64,000 nt of DNA, from positions 558,001 through 622,000 of the forward strand of contig NZ_JAIUJY010000001.1 of assembly GCF_020166105.1 (NCBI RefSeq). The letters are read 5' to 3'. Positions within the stretch are counted from its first letter, which is position 1. Each line of letters begins with the position of its first letter. The translations under genes were made by a program, and so were the position numbers. The stretch comes from Blastococcus sp. LR1. Lineage in GTDB: Bacteria > Actinomycetota > Actinomycetes > Mycobacteriales > Geodermatophilaceae. Of the stretch, positions 19,871 to 28,901 are shown one piece after another. The notes under the pieces were generated by a model. The model made no database searches and was not told the DNA's origin. It saw nothing but the letters and a program-made list of their open reading frames with translations.

Positions 19871-22093
19871 ATGGCCGGGACGATGACCAAGACCGACGAC
19901 GGCGGGGGCTCGTCCTCCGCGGGCTCGGGCCGCAGCCGCCCGTCGATGAAGAGCGTGCTCATCTGGACGGCGGTGGCCCTCGTCGGCGCCGTCTGCTGGG
20001 GCGTGCTGGCCATCGCCCGGGGCGAGACGATCTCGGCGCTGTGGCTGCTGTTCGCCGCACTGTCGTCGTACGCGATCGCCTACCGCTTCTACTCGCGGTT
20101 CATCACCTACAAGGTGCTGCGGGCCGACGACCGGCGGGCCACCCCGGCCGAGCGACTGGAGAACGGCGTCGACTTCGACGTCACTGACCGCCGGGTGCTC
20201 TTCGGCCACCACTTCGCCGCCATCGCCGGCGCCGGTCCGCTGGTCGGCCCGGTCCTCGCGGCGCAGATGGGCTACCTGCCCGGCACCATCTGGATCGTCG
20301 TCGGCGTCATCTTCGCCGGCGCCGTCCAGGACCTGACGGTCATGTTCTTCTCGATGCGCCGCAACGGGAAGAGCCTCGGCCAGATGATCCGCGAGGAGAT
20401 CGGCCTCGTCGGTGGCATCGCGGCGCTCATCGCCGTCTTCGCCATCATGATCATCATCCTGGCGGTGCTCGCGCTCATCGTCGTCAACGCGCTGGCCGAG
20501 TCGCCGTGGGGCGTCTTCTCCATCGCCCTCACCATCCCGATCGCGCTCTTCATGGGCCTGTACCTGCGGGTGCTCCGGCCCGGCAGGGTGCTCGAGGCCA
20601 CCGGCATCGGCGTCGCCCTGCTCCTGATGGCCATCGTCGGCGGCGGCTGGATCCAGGACACCGCTCTCGGCGAGACGCTGACGCTGTCCAAGGAGTGGCT
20701 GGTCCTCGCGCTGGTCGTCTACGGCTTCATCGCCTCGGTGCTGCCGGTCTGGCTGCTGCTCACGCCGCGGGACTACCTGTCGACCTTCATGAAGATCGGC
20801 GTCATCCTGCTGCTCGCGGTCAGCCTGATCGTCGCCCGCCCGGTCATCCAGGCCCCGGCCGTCAGCGACTTCGCGCTCGAGGGCACCGGCCCGGTGTTCG
20901 CCGGCAGCCTCTTCCCGTTCGTGTTCATCACGATCGCCTGCGGTGCGCTCTCGGGCTTCCACGCACTCATCTCCTCGGGCACGACGCCGAAGATGGTCGC
21001 CAAGGAGAGCCAGGTCCGGCTCATCGGCTACGGCGGCATGCTGATGGAGTCCTTCGTGGCCATCAGCGCGCTGATCGCCGCCGTCGTCATCGACCAGGGC
21101 CTCTACTTCGCGATGAACAGCCCCATGGGCGCCACCGGCGGCACGGCAGAGTCGGCCGCCACGTTCGTCCAGGGCCTCGGGTTCGACACCACCGCGCAGT
21201 CGATCGCCGCGGCCTCGGCCGCCGTCCAGGAGGACTCGCTGGTCTCCCGCACCGGTGGCGCCCCCGCGCTGGCCGTGGGCCTGGCCCAGATCTTCAGCCA
21301 GGCGTTCGGCGGCGGCGGCCAGGCGTTCTGGTACCACTTCGCGATCATGTTCGAGGCGCTGTTCATCCTCACCGCCGTCGACGCCGGCACCCGCGTGGGC
21401 CGGTTCATGCTCCAGGACACGATCGGCAACGTCTGGAAGAAGTTCGGCGACCTGTCGTGGCGGCCGGGCAACATCATCGCCAGCGCGATCGTCGTCGGGC
21501 TCTGGGGCTCGGTGCTCTACATCGGCGTCACCGACCCGCTGGGCGGCGTCAACCAGCTCTTCCCGCTGTTCGGCATCGCCAACCAGTTGCTGGCCGCCAT
21601 CGCCCTGACGCTGGTCACGGTGCTGCTCATCAAGCACGGGAAGCTGCGCTACGCCTGGGTGACGGCGATCCCGCTGGTGTGGGACCTCATCGTCACCATG
21701 ACGGCCAGCTACCAGAAGGTCTTCTCCGACAACCCGGCGATCGGCTACTTCGCCCAGCGGACGCGCTACGCCGACGCGCAGGCGGCCGGTGAGCTCCTCG
21801 CGCCGGCGCAGGACCAGGCGCAGATGGACCAGGTCATCTTCAACTCCACCCTCAACGGCATCCTGCAGTCGTTCTTCGCGGTGCTGGTGATCGTGGTGGT
21901 CGTCCACGCCGCGGTGGTGATCGCGAAGGCGATCCGGTCCGGCGGCCTGCCGACGACCGAGGAGCCGGCGGTGGAGTCGAAGCTCGTCGAACCGGCGGGT
22001 CTCTTCCCGACCGCCGAGGAGAAGCGGGCCATGGCCGAACGCGACCAGTTGGTCGGCGCGGGCGCCGGGCGCAGCGAGGCGGAGCAGAAGTGA
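19871..22093 (+). CDS. cstA: carbon starvation protein CstA (peptide/pyruvate transporter)
   Basis: 740-residue membrane protein with about 16-18 hydrophobic segments. The ATG at 19871 has GGAGG six bases upstream and is preferred over an in-frame ATG at 19820. The family hallmark FGHHFAAIAGAGPLVGPVLA lies near residue 115. CstA-family proteins import pyruvate or peptides when carbon is scarce; in Corynebacterium the homologue carries pyruvate. The small gene that follows overlaps by four bases, the normal pairing. The C-terminal tail is cytoplasmic and charged. Confidence 0.94.
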   Translation: MAGTMTKTDDGGGSSSAGSGRSRPSMKSVLIWTAVALVGAVCWGVLAIARGETISALWLLFAALSSYAIAYRFYSRFITYKVLRADDRRATPAERLENGVDFDVTDRRVLFGHHFAAIAGAGPLVGPVLAAQMGYLPGTIWIVVGVIFAGAVQDLTVMFFSMRRNGKSLGQMIREEIGLVGGIAALIAVFAIMIIILAVLALIVVNALAESPWGVFSIALTIPIALFMGLYLRVLRPGRVLEATGIGVALLLMAIVGGGWIQDTALGETLTLSKEWLVLALVVYGFIASVLPVWLLLTPRDYLSTFMKIGVILLLAVSLIVARPVIQAPAVSDFALEGTGPVFAGSLFPFVFITIACGALSGFHALISSGTTPKMVAKESQVRLIGYGGMLMESFVAISALIAAVVIDQGLYFAMNSPMGATGGTAESAATFVQGLGFDTTAQSIAAASAAVQEDSLVSRTGGAPALAVGLAQIFSQAFGGGGQAFWYHFAIMFEALFILTAVDAGTRVGRFMLQDTIGNVWKKFGDLSWRPGNIIASAIVVGLWGSVLYIGVTDPLGGVNQLFPLFGIANQLLAAIALTLVTVLLIKHGKLRYAWVTAIPLVWDLIVTMTASYQKVFSDNPAIGYFAQRTRYADAQAAGELLAPAQDQAQMDQVIFNSTLNGILQSFFAVLVIVVVVHAAVVIAKAIRSGGLPTTEEPAVESKLVEPAGLFPTAEEKRAMAERDQLVGAGAGRSEAEQK

Positions 22094-22278
22094 CCGCTCC
22101 GCTGACCCGGGCCTGGCAGGGGGTGCGCTGGTACCTCAAGGAGTTCACCGGCGAGGCCCGCTGGGACGACTACCTGGCGCACTGCGCGGAGCACGGGCAC
22201 ACGCCGATGAGCCGGCGGGAGTTCGAGCGCAAGCGCGCCGACGCGGCGGAGGCCAACCCGATGTCGAGGTGCTGCTGA
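22090..22278 (+). CDS. CstA-associated small protein (YbdD/YjiX family)
   Basis: 62 residues with a GTG start overlapping the cstA stop as GTGA. It reads WQGVRWYLKEFTGEARWDDY, HCAEHGHTPMSRREFERKRA and ends MSRCC, matching the YbdD/YjiX family (DUF466), including its conserved His/Pro/Cys positions. E. coli YbdD and YjiX pair with CstA and BtsT, and a small partner is needed for CstA transport in Corynebacterium. It probably supports CstA here too. Confidence 0.9.
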   Translation: MTAPLTRAWQGVRWYLKEFTGEARWDDYLAHCAEHGHTPMSRREFERKRADAAEANPMSRCC

Positions 22279-22290
22279 TCGCCCGCTGAC

Positions 22291-22339
22291 TGTCGGGTTG
22301 TCGTCGTCTCAACGCACTCGAGACGACGACAACCCGACA
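22291..22339. repeat. 20-bp perfect inverted repeat between convergent genes
   Basis: Arms TGTCGGGTTGTCGTCGTCTC (22291-22310) and its exact complement (22320-22339) enclose a nine-base loop. It sits between the 3' ends of the cstA unit and rsmE. It could act as a bidirectional terminator, although neither side has a T-run. The perfect arms and simple TTGTCGTCGTC composition also resemble dispersed palindromic elements. No second copy was noticed in this window. Confidence 0.75.
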
Positions 22340-22359
22340 CTCGGCGTCGACAGCCCGGG

Positions 22360-23115
22360 TCAGGCCTTCCAGCGGGTGCTGATGCTCAGTGCGGCAAGGG
22401 CGGCGGCGCCGGCGGTCGAGGTGCGCAGCACCTCGGGGCCGAGCCGCACCGGCTGGGCGCCGGCAGCACGGAAGGCGACCACCTCGCCATCGGTGAGCCC
22501 ACCCTCGGGGCCGACGACGACGACGACGGTGCCGCTCGAAGGCACCGGCAGCTCGGCCAGGCCCCGGCGGGCCTGCTCGTGCAGGACGACGGCGAGGTCG
22601 GCGTCGGCGAGCAGTCCGGCGACCTCGCGGGTGCTCATCGGCGCCGTCACCTCCGGCAGCCGCGGACGGCGGGACTGCTTGCTCGCGGCGCGGGCGGCGG
22701 AGCGCCACTTCGCCACGCCCTTCTCCACCCGCTCGTCGCGCCAGCGGGTCACGCAGCGCGCGGCCTGCCACGGCACGATCCGGTCCACGCCGAGCTCGGT
22801 GGCGAGGTCGACGGCCAGCGGGCCGTGGTCGCCCTTGGGCAGCGCCTGGACCAGCACGAACTCGTGCGCCGGCAGCGGCACCTCGAACCGGTTCTGCACG
22901 GTGACCCGCAGGCCCTCGGGGCCGGCGGAGACGACCTCGCCCTCGGCGACCGTGCCCTCGCCGTTCCCGACCCGCACCCGTTCGCCGGCCTGGAGCCGCA
23001 GGACGTCGACCGCGTGCCGCCCCTCCTGCCCGTCGACGAGCAGCTCCGGCGCATCGGGCAGGTCCTCGACGAGGAAGAGCGGAGCCCCGTCGAGCTCGGG
23101 GATGCCGGAGGTCAT
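22360..23115 (-). CDS. rsmE: 16S rRNA (uracil-1498 N3)-methyltransferase RsmE
   Basis: 251-residue SPOUT-class methyltransferase. The N-terminal PUA-like domain (APELLVDGQEGRHAVDVLRL) binds RNA. The C-terminal trefoil-knot part has VVVVVGPEGGLTDGEVVAFR and ends RLGPEVLRTSTAGAAALAAL, the SAM site. The length is normal. It lies four bases downstream of dnaJ on the same strand; hrcA-dnaJ-rsmE is the conserved actinobacterial order. Confidence 0.95.
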   Translation of the reverse strand: MTSGIPELDGAPLFLVEDLPDAPELLVDGQEGRHAVDVLRLQAGERVRVGNGEGTVAEGEVVSAGPEGLRVTVQNRFEVPLPAHEFVLVQALPKGDHGPLAVDLATELGVDRIVPWQAARCVTRWRDERVEKGVAKWRSAARAASKQSRRPRLPEVTAPMSTREVAGLLADADLAVVLHEQARRGLAELPVPSSGTVVVVVGPEGGLTDGEVVAFRAAGAQPVRLGPEVLRTSTAGAAALAALSISTRWKA

Positions 23116-23119
23116 CGGC

Positions 23120-24250
23120 TCAGCGCTCCTTGAAGGCGTCGCGCACCCGGGAGAACAGGCCGCCCTGCGCCTCGCGGTGCGACTCCGGCTGGTCCTCCCC
23201 GCGCAGCGCCGCCAGCTCGCGGAGCAGCTTCTCCTGCTCGGCGTCGAGCCGCGTCGGCGTCTGCACCTCGACGTGCACGACGAGGTTGCCGCGGCCGGTG
23301 GCGCGCAGCCGCGGGGCGCCGTGCGCCCGCAGCGTGAGCACGCTGCCGGACTGGGTGCCCGGCTTGATGTCGAGGTCCTCCTCGCCGTCGAGCGTGTCGA
23401 GGCTCAGCGTCGTGCCGAGTGCGGCCGACGTCATCGGCAGGGTGACGCGGCAGTGCAGGTCCTCGCCGTCCCGGGTGAACACGGGGTGCGGGATCTCGTG
23501 CACCTCGACGTACAGGTCGCCGGCGGGCCCGCCGCCGGGGCCGACCTCGCCGTGCCCGGTCAGCCGGATCCGCATGCCGTCCTCGACACCGGCGGGCACC
23601 TTCACCGAGATGGTGCGGCGGGCCCGGACGCGACCGTCGCCGGCGCACTTCGGGCACGGCTCGGGGATGACCTGGCCGGTGCCGGAGCAGGTGGGGCAGG
23701 GCCGGGTGGAGACGACCTGGCCGAGGAACCCGCGCTGCACGCTCTGCACCTCGCCGCGGCCGGAGCAGGTGACGCAGGTGGTCGGGTGCGTTCCGGGCGC
23801 GGTGCCCGCACCCGAGCAGCCGTCGCAGAGGACAGCGGTGTCGACGGTGATCTCCTTGGTGGTGCCGAAGACCGTCTCGTCCAGCTCGAGCTCGACGGGG
23901 ATCAGCGCGTCGCGACCGGCGCGGGTCCGGCTGCGCGGTCCACGCGTGGCTCCCCCGCCGAAGAACGCGTCCATGATGTCGCCGAGGCCGCCGAACCCCG
24001 CGCCGCCGAATCCGGCACCGCCGCCGGCACCGGAGTCGAAGGGGTCACCGCCCAGGTCGACGATGCGGCGCTTGTCCGGGTCGGTCAGGGCCTCGTAGGC
24101 GCGGCTGACCTCCTGGAACCGGTCCTTGGCCTCCGCGTCGGGGTTGACGTCGGGGTGCAGGTCGCGCGCCAGACGGCGATAGGCCTTCTTGATCTCGCTG
24201 TCCGTCGCTCCCTGGGCCAGGCCCAGCACGCCGTAGTAGTCGGTTGCCAT
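23120..24250 (-). CDS. dnaJ: chaperone protein DnaJ (DnaJ2 type)
   Basis: 376-residue co-chaperone of DnaK. The ATG at 24250 gives [20 protein letters not shown], and the HPD motif lies in [12 protein letters not shown] Gly/Phe-rich segment ([15 protein letters not shown]) follows. Four zinc-binding CxxCxGxG-type repeats lie between about residues 140 and 205 ([32 protein letters not shown]). A longer in-frame upstream start is rejected because it lacks homology. It sits 16 bases after hrcA and is probably under the same CIRCE control. Confidence 0.95.
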   Translation of the reverse strand: MATDYYGVLGLAQGATDSEIKKAYRRLARDLHPDVNPDAEAKDRFQEVSRAYEALTDPDKRRIVDLGGDPFDSGAGGGAGFGGAGFGGLGDIMDAFFGGGATRGPRSRTRAGRDALIPVELELDETVFGTTKEITVDTAVLCDGCSGAGTAPGTHPTTCVTCSGRGEVQSVQRGFLGQVVSTRPCPTCSGTGQVIPEPCPKCAGDGRVRARRTISVKVPAGVEDGMRIRLTGHGEVGPGGGPAGDLYVEVHEIPHPVFTRDGEDLHCRVTLPMTSAALGTTLSLDTLDGEEDLDIKPGTQSGSVLTLRAHGAPRLRATGRGNLVVHVEVQTPTRLDAEQEKLLRELAALRGEDQPESHREAQGGLFSRVRDAFKER

Positions 24251-24266
24251 CGGAAAAGTCTCGTCC

Positions 24267-25289
24267 TCAGCTCTCGGCCAGCAGATGGCCGACATAGCGG
24301 GCCACGGCACGAACCGCGGCCATGTTTCCTGGGTAGTCCATCCGGGTCGGGCCGACGATGCCCAGGCCGCCGAGCGACCGGTCCGCCGAGCCGTACCCCA
24401 CGGTCACCAGCGAGGCGCTCGTGAGCGCCTCGTGGTCGTTCTCCTCGCCGATGCGCACCAGCACGGTGCTCGCGTCGACCTCGCTCATGAGGCGCAGGAC
24501 GACCACCTGCTCCTCGAGCGCCTCGAGGATCGGTCGCATCGTGCCGGGGAAGTCCAGTGCGCTGCCGCGGGTCAGATTCGCCGTCCCGCCGATGACCAGC
24601 CGGTCCTCGCTGGGCTCGACGAGGGTCTCGACCAGCGTCGTGCTGACCGTCGCGACCAGGCCGCGCAGGTGCGGCGGCGCCGTCTCCAGCAGGTCGGGCA
24701 CCTTGTCGCCGGCGTCGGCGAGCGTGACGCCGGCGAAGGCCTGGTTGAGCAGCGTGCGCAGGTCGGCGACGGCTCCGGCGTCGACCTCCACCGCTGAGTC
24801 GACCACCCGCTGCTCCACCCGTCCGGTGTCGGTGATCAGCACGACGAGCAGCCGGGACGCGGTGACCTGCACGACCTCGAGGTGCCGGACGGCGCTGCGT
24901 GACAGCGTCGGGTACTGGACGACCGCGACCTGGCGGGTCAGCTGCGCCAGCAGGCGCACGGTGCGCCCGAGCACGTCGTGCAGGTCGACGGCGCCGTCGA
25001 GGAACCGCTCGATGGCCCGGCGCTCGGCACCGGACAGCGGCTTGACCGCCGAGAGCCGGTCCACGAAGAGCCGGTAGCCCTTGTCGGTGGGCACCCGGCC
25101 GGCGCTCGTGTGCGGCTGGGTGATGTAGCCCTGCTCCTCGAGGACCGCCATGTCGTTGCGGATGGTCGCCGGGGACACACCGAGGTCGTGGCGCTCGGCG
25201 AGGGCCTTGCTGCCCACCGGGTCGTTGGTGGAGACGAAGTCCTGGACGATGGCCCGGAGGACCTCCAGGCGGCGTTCGTCGTGCGCCAC
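24267..25289 (-). CDS. hrcA: heat-inducible transcription repressor HrcA
   Basis: 340-residue repressor of class I heat-shock genes, binding CIRCE operators. The GTG at 25289 is preceded by GGGGAGG eight bases before, giving [20 protein letters not shown]. The winged helix reads [20 protein letters not shown], followed by [20 protein letters not shown], both family signatures. The C-terminal part is the GAF-like dimerisation region. A CIRCE-like operator 53 bases upstream indicates autoregulation of hrcA-dnaJ. Confidence 0.95.
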   Translation of the reverse strand: MAHDERRLEVLRAIVQDFVSTNDPVGSKALAERHDLGVSPATIRNDMAVLEEQGYITQPHTSAGRVPTDKGYRLFVDRLSAVKPLSGAERRAIERFLDGAVDLHDVLGRTVRLLAQLTRQVAVVQYPTLSRSAVRHLEVVQVTASRLLVVLITDTGRVEQRVVDSAVEVDAGAVADLRTLLNQAFAGVTLADAGDKVPDLLETAPPHLRGLVATVSTTLVETLVEPSEDRLVIGGTANLTRGSALDFPGTMRPILEALEEQVVVLRLMSEVDASTVLVRIGEENDHEALTSASLVTVGYGSADRSLGGLGIVGPTRMDYPGNMAAVRAVARYVGHLLAES

Positions 25290-25341
25290 GGTGACACCTC
25301 CCCGTACCGGTCGACGCGTCCGCGCGGCGCGCCCTCGCGGG

Positions 25342-25368
25342 CTGGCACTCGCACGGACGGAGTGCCAG
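25342..25368 (-). promoter_or_regulatory. CIRCE-like operator for HrcA
   Basis: CTGGCACTC at 25342-25350 and GAGTGCCAG at 25360-25368 form a perfect nine-base inverted repeat around a nine-base spacer. The CIRCE consensus is TTAGCACTC-N9-GAGTGCTAA, so the core GCACTC/GAGTGC is exact and the outer bases differ symmetrically. Its place just upstream of hrcA fits autorepression. Confidence 0.85.
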
Positions 25369-25525
25369 GCCAGCATACGCGAACGGGCCCCGCTGCCCGC
25401 GCCGCTCGCAGGCTCGCAGCGGGCCCCTGCAGCAAGGCCGGGAGACGGCGGCGGGGCTCCGGCCGGGCGACTAGGGTGAGCACGGTCGGTCGCCCCGCCG
25501 GGGGCTGAGAGCGGAGGTCGGTCCC

Positions 25526-25891
25526 CTGATCTTCAAAGGCGTGCGCGACGGTCGCCCCTACCCCGACCACGGGCTGGCGCCGCGGGACTGGGCGATGATC
25601 CCGCCCCGCCAGGTGCGGATCGACACCCTGACGACGACGAAGCGCGAGCTGGCGCTGGACGCGTTGCTGGCCGACGACTCGACCTTCTACGGCGACCTGT
25701 TCCCGCACGCGGTGCAGTGGCAGGGCGAGCTGTACCTGGAGGACGGGCTGCACCGGGCGCTGCGGGCGGCCCTGCAGCAGCGCAACGTGATCCACGTGCG
25801 GGTACTGGAACTGGACTCGGCGGGCCCGGCCGGACCGGACACCGCCTCGATCCCCGCCCAGCCCCCGGTGCCCGGCCCGCGCACCAGCTGA
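25526..25891 (+). CDS. conserved actinobacterial protein of unknown function, probable CTG start
   Basis: 121 residues if started at CTG 25526 ([20 protein letters not shown]). GGAGG lies eight bases upstream of this CTG. Homologues known to me begin MIFK followed by the same residues, so CTG seems to replace ATG; the next in-frame GTG at 25541 lacks a good ribosome site. The conserved core includes [40 protein letters not shown] and [20 protein letters not shown], which looks ParB/nuclease-fold-like. Some databases label relatives as VapB-like antitoxins, but no toxin gene is adjacent, so I assign no function. Confidence 0.75.
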   Translation: MIFKGVRDGRPYPDHGLAPRDWAMIPPRQVRIDTLTTTKRELALDALLADDSTFYGDLFPHAVQWQGELYLEDGLHRALRAALQQRNVIHVRVLELDSAGPAGPDTASIPAQPPVPGPRTS

Positions 25892-25925
25892 CGTCAGCGC
25901 GCGGGCCGAGCGGCCGTGCGGTCGT

Positions 25926-26240
25926 TCAGGCGGCGGCGGTGCAGGCGACGCAGGTGCGGGCGAACGGGCGCAGTTCCAGCCGCTCCTCCGGGATGGAGGC
26001 GTCGCAGCCGGTGCAGCGGCCGTAGGTGCCGCCGTCGATGCGGACGAGCGCCGCGTCGATCTCCTCGATGGTGCGCTGGAGGTCGGCGCTGCGACGCTGG
26101 GCAACCGGGTCGGGCACCGACGTCGCGCACTCGGCGAGGGCCTCCGCACGGTGCTGCACGCACTCGGTGCGCTGGGCCTGGAGCATGGTGCGGAACCGGT
26201 CCGCAGAGGCGGCGGTCATGGAGTCGAGCTTCGCGGACAT
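25926..26240 (-). CDS. TraR/DksA-type zinc finger protein
   Basis: 104 residues from the ATG at 26240 (MSAKLDSMTAASADRFRTML). An N-terminal coiled-coil hairpin precedes a four-cysteine zinc finger, CTGC ... CVAC near the C-terminus, with YGRCTGCDASIPEERLELRP between. This matches the DksA/TraR family, which binds the RNA polymerase secondary channel and alters initiation. Actinobacterial members of this short type are poorly studied. It may be the only gene in its unit. Confidence 0.88.
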   Translation of the reverse strand: MSAKLDSMTAASADRFRTMLQAQRTECVQHRAEALAECATSVPDPVAQRRSADLQRTIEEIDAALVRIDGGTYGRCTGCDASIPEERLELRPFARTCVACTAAA

Positions 26241-26808
26241 GCGGGTCTCCTTCGGGCAACGCGGAAAGACGCGGTCACCGGGTGGCGGCGCGTCAGGACG
26301 GGCGCTGATGACTCCGGGAGGAGTCAGGAGGTGTGCGGCGGGGCCCGGTCCTGGCTGCGTCGGAGGACGTCGAGTCCTCGCAGCCCTCGGGCCCGCCGGT
26401 TCATCGCCAGCGCGACCAGCATGCCGCCGGAGAGGGCGGGTGCGGCGGGGCGGAGACCTCGAGGGAACGCCGTTCGACGGAACGCGTACGCGTCCACGGG
26501 CGACACCCCCTCGATTCACCCGGCGCCGTTGCCGGAACGGGGACCATAGCCCATGACGTGCGTCACGAACCCGCCCTTTCGGGTGATTACCGGGCCGTCG
26601 TGTCGCCGTGCGGGACCGGGCAACTCGAGGGGAACGTGCCGAGAGCTGCGACGTCGTATCCGTCGGGGTGGCTGCACACCTGCGGCAGCTGCCGGGCGAA
26701 GAACGGCTCCCGGCGCGGCGGGAGCCGGCGCACCGCGCTCAGCACGAGCGCGCTGGACGCCGGGTGCGGGGACGGGAAGCCGGACGCCGCACGCAGCGGA
26801 GGCGTCGG
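26241..26808. other. 568-base gap between the DksA-like gene and hemW
   Basis: The gap holds one candidate small gene (26324-26497, listed separately). A second minus-strand frame at 26587-26745 could code for 52 residues (VLSAVRRLPPRREPFFARQL) but has no ribosome site and is not called. The upstream part must contain the DksA-like gene's promoter. No tRNA or riboswitch is seen. Confidence 0.5.
26324..26497 (-). CDS. possible 57-residue small protein
   Basis: A GTG at 26497 follows GAGGGGG at eight bases. The frame reads VDAYAFRRTAFPRGLRPAAP, then a short hydrophobic stretch ALSGGMLVALAMN, then a basic tail. Codon third positions are mostly G or C, but that is weak evidence at this GC content. 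No family is recognised. It could equally be non-coding upstream sequence of the DksA-like gene. Confidence 0.3.
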   Translation of the reverse strand: MDAYAFRRTAFPRGLRPAAPALSGGMLVALAMNRRARGLRGLDVLRRSQDRAPPHTS

Positions 26809-28047
26809 TCAGTCCGTCAGGTCGCGGACGACGGCGTCTGCCAGCAGCCGGCCGCGGTCGGTGAGGACCGCCAGACCGCCCGCGTGGGCCGCCGGGTCCA
26901 GCAGCCCGTCGGCGACCGCCGACTCCGCGCGCGCCCGGCCGACGTCGGTCAGCGCGGTGAGCGGCAGCCCGTCGCGCAGGCGCAGGCCGAGCATCACCGC
27001 CTCGAGCGCCCGGTCCGCGTCGTCGAGCAGCTCGCTGTCCTGGGCCGGGCTCTCCCCGCGGGCCAACCGGTCGGCGTAGGCGGCCGGGTGCTTGACGTTC
27101 CACCAGCGCAGCCCGCCGACGTGGCTGTGCGCGCCCGGGCCCACGCCCCACCAGTTGGCGTTGGCCCAGTACAGCTCGTTGTGCCGGCAGCGGGCGGCGT
27201 CCGACGTCGCCCAGTTGGAGACCTCGTACCACCGGTAGCCGGCCCGGCCCAGGGTCGCGTCGGCCTGCTCGTACCGGTCGGCGAGGACGTCGTCGTCGGG
27301 CATGGGGAGCTCGCCGCGCTTGATCCGCCGGGCGAGCTTCGTCCCCTCCTCGACGATCAGCGCGTAGGCGCTGACGTGGTCGACCGGTGAGGCGAGGACG
27401 GCTTCCAGGGAGGCCGCCCAGTCGGCGTCGCTCTCCCCCGGCGTCCCGTAGATCAGGTCCAGGTTGATGTGTTCGAACCCGGCGGCACGGGCCTCGTGCG
27501 CCGCCTCGACGGCACGGCCGGGGGTGTGCCGGCGGTCGAGCGCGGCGAGCACGTGCGGCGCCGCGGACTGCATGCCGAGGCTCAGCCGGGTGTAGCCGGC
27601 CTCGCGCAGGCGGGCCAGCGACGCCGGGGAGACCGTCTCGGGGTTGGCCTCGGTGGTCACCTCGACGTCCGGGTCGACCGGGAAGAGTTCGCGGACCGCG
27701 CCGAGCACGGCGGCCAGGTCGTCGGCCGGCAGCAGCGTCGGGGTGCCGCCGCCGACGAAGACCGTGGAGACGGTCGGCAGGTCCGGGCCGAGGGTGCGGG
27801 CGGCGCGCTCCAGCTCGGAGATCGCGGTCTCCGCGTACTCGCTGCGGTTGGCGCCGGGGCCGAGCTCGTCGGAGGTGTAGGTGTTGAAGTCGCAGTAGCC
27901 GCAGCGGGTCGCGCAGAACGGAACGTGCACGTAGAGCCCGAACGGCGTGGTGGCCAGGCCCTCGCGGGCACTGTCGGGGAGCCGGTCGGGGCCGGGTGCG
28001 CCGGGCGGCAGACCCGTGTCGTTCAACAGCGGCAGGACGGTGTTCAT
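26809..28047 (-). CDS. hemW: radical SAM heme chaperone HemW
   Basis: 412 residues from the ATG at 28047. The radical SAM cluster motif is FCATRCGYCDF (CxxxCxxC), followed by the SAM-binding VFVGGGTPTLL. HemW-specific CRHNELYWANANWWGVGPGA separates it from the coproporphyrinogen oxidase HemN. HemW binds haem and delivers it to acceptor proteins rather than oxidising coproporphyrinogen. It is divergent from the enoyl-CoA hydratase gene, with 49 bases between starts that must hold both promoters. Confidence 0.93.
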   Translation of the reverse strand: MNTVLPLLNDTGLPPGAPGPDRLPDSAREGLATTPFGLYVHVPFCATRCGYCDFNTYTSDELGPGANRSEYAETAISELERAARTLGPDLPTVSTVFVGGGTPTLLPADDLAAVLGAVRELFPVDPDVEVTTEANPETVSPASLARLREAGYTRLSLGMQSAAPHVLAALDRRHTPGRAVEAAHEARAAGFEHINLDLIYGTPGESDADWAASLEAVLASPVDHVSAYALIVEEGTKLARRIKRGELPMPDDDVLADRYEQADATLGRAGYRWYEVSNWATSDAARCRHNELYWANANWWGVGPGAHSHVGGLRWWNVKHPAAYADRLARGESPAQDSELLDDADRALEAVMLGLRLRDGLPLTALTDVGRARAESAVADGLLDPAAHAGGLAVLTDRGRLLADAVVRDLTD

Positions 28048-28096
28048 CTGCTCCCAGTGTGCCGCTCCTTCTCGGCGGACCGGCAGGATCCCCGGC

Positions 28097-28873
28097 GTGA
28101 CCTCCGACCGAGTGATCCAGGTGTCCGTGTCGAGGGGCGTCGCGACGCTGGTCCTCGACTCCCCCGCCAACCGCAACGCGCTGTCCCGGGCGCTCCGGGC
28201 GCAGCTCCGGGCGGCGCTGGAGCAGGCGCTGGCCGACGACGCGGTGCGAGCCGTCGTGCTCGACCACACCGGCCGGGTGTTCTGCTCCGGGATGGACCTC
28301 TCCGAGGCGGCCGGCGGGTCCAGCGAGGACCAGGGCGTTCGGGAGTTCCCGGAGCTGCTGGAGCTGGTGTGGTCCTCCCCCAAGCCCGTGGTCGCCGTGG
28401 TCCGTGGGCCGGCGCGCGCTGGTGGTGTCGGGCTGCTGGCGGCCTGCGACGTCGTGGTCGCGGCCGACTCGGCGAGCTTCGCCTTCTCCGAGGTGCGGCT
28501 GGGCCTGGTGCCCGCGGTCATCTCCGCCGTCGTGCTCCCGCGGATGGCGCCGCACGTCGCGCACCGGCTGATGCTCACCGGCCAGGTCTTCGACGCGTCG
28601 ACCGCGGCGGGCGGCGGGCTGGTCGACCTCGTCGTGCCCGATGCCGACGTCGACGCGGAGCTGCACGCGCAGCTGGTGCACCTGACCGCCGGCGCCCCGA
28701 CAGCGCTGGCCGAGACGAAGCGGCTGCTGCGCGCCCGGCAGGGGCTGCTGTCCTTCGACGACCTGCTCGACCTCTCGGCCCGGTTTTTCGCCGGCGAGGA
28801 GGGCCAGGAGGGGATCGCCGCGTTCCGCGAGAAGCGCCCCGCCCGCTGGGTGCCGGCGAGCGGGGAGGCCTGA
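28097..28873 (+). CDS. enoyl-CoA hydratase/isomerase family protein
   Basis: 258 residues, GTG at 28097 (VTSDRVIQVSVSRGVATLVL). The crotonase fold shows VFCSGMDLSEA as the first oxyanion-hole region and GPARAGGVGLLAACDVVVAA as the second. The FSEVRLGLVPAVISAVVLPR segment carries the family Glu. The substrate is unknown; relatives include methylglutaconyl-CoA hydratase-like enzymes. It is distinct from the crotonase at 10230-11042, and the two are clearly paralogues rather than duplicates. Confidence 0.87.
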   Translation: MTSDRVIQVSVSRGVATLVLDSPANRNALSRALRAQLRAALEQALADDAVRAVVLDHTGRVFCSGMDLSEAAGGSSEDQGVREFPELLELVWSSPKPVVAVVRGPARAGGVGLLAACDVVVAADSASFAFSEVRLGLVPAVISAVVLPRMAPHVAHRLMLTGQVFDASTAAGGGLVDLVVPDADVDAELHAQLVHLTAGAPTALAETKRLLRARQGLLSFDDLLDLSARFFAGEEGQEGIAAFREKRPARWVPASGEA

Positions 28874-28901
28874 GCAACGCTCCCTCAGGGCTGGGACGGC
28901 A

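Noticed and set aside
19322-21907. 861-residue minus-strand open frame opposite cstA
   Set aside because: His/Asp/Arg-rich low-complexity translation, no domain, exact antisense of a well-supported gene; typical high-GC shadow frame.
26587-26745. 52-residue minus-strand frame with two cysteines
   Set aside because: No ribosome site before its GTG and no recognisable family; left as non-coding.
26516-28681. 721-residue minus-strand frame overlapping hemW
   Set aside because: It is hemW in a shifted frame; only the frame used for hemW shows the radical SAM motifs.
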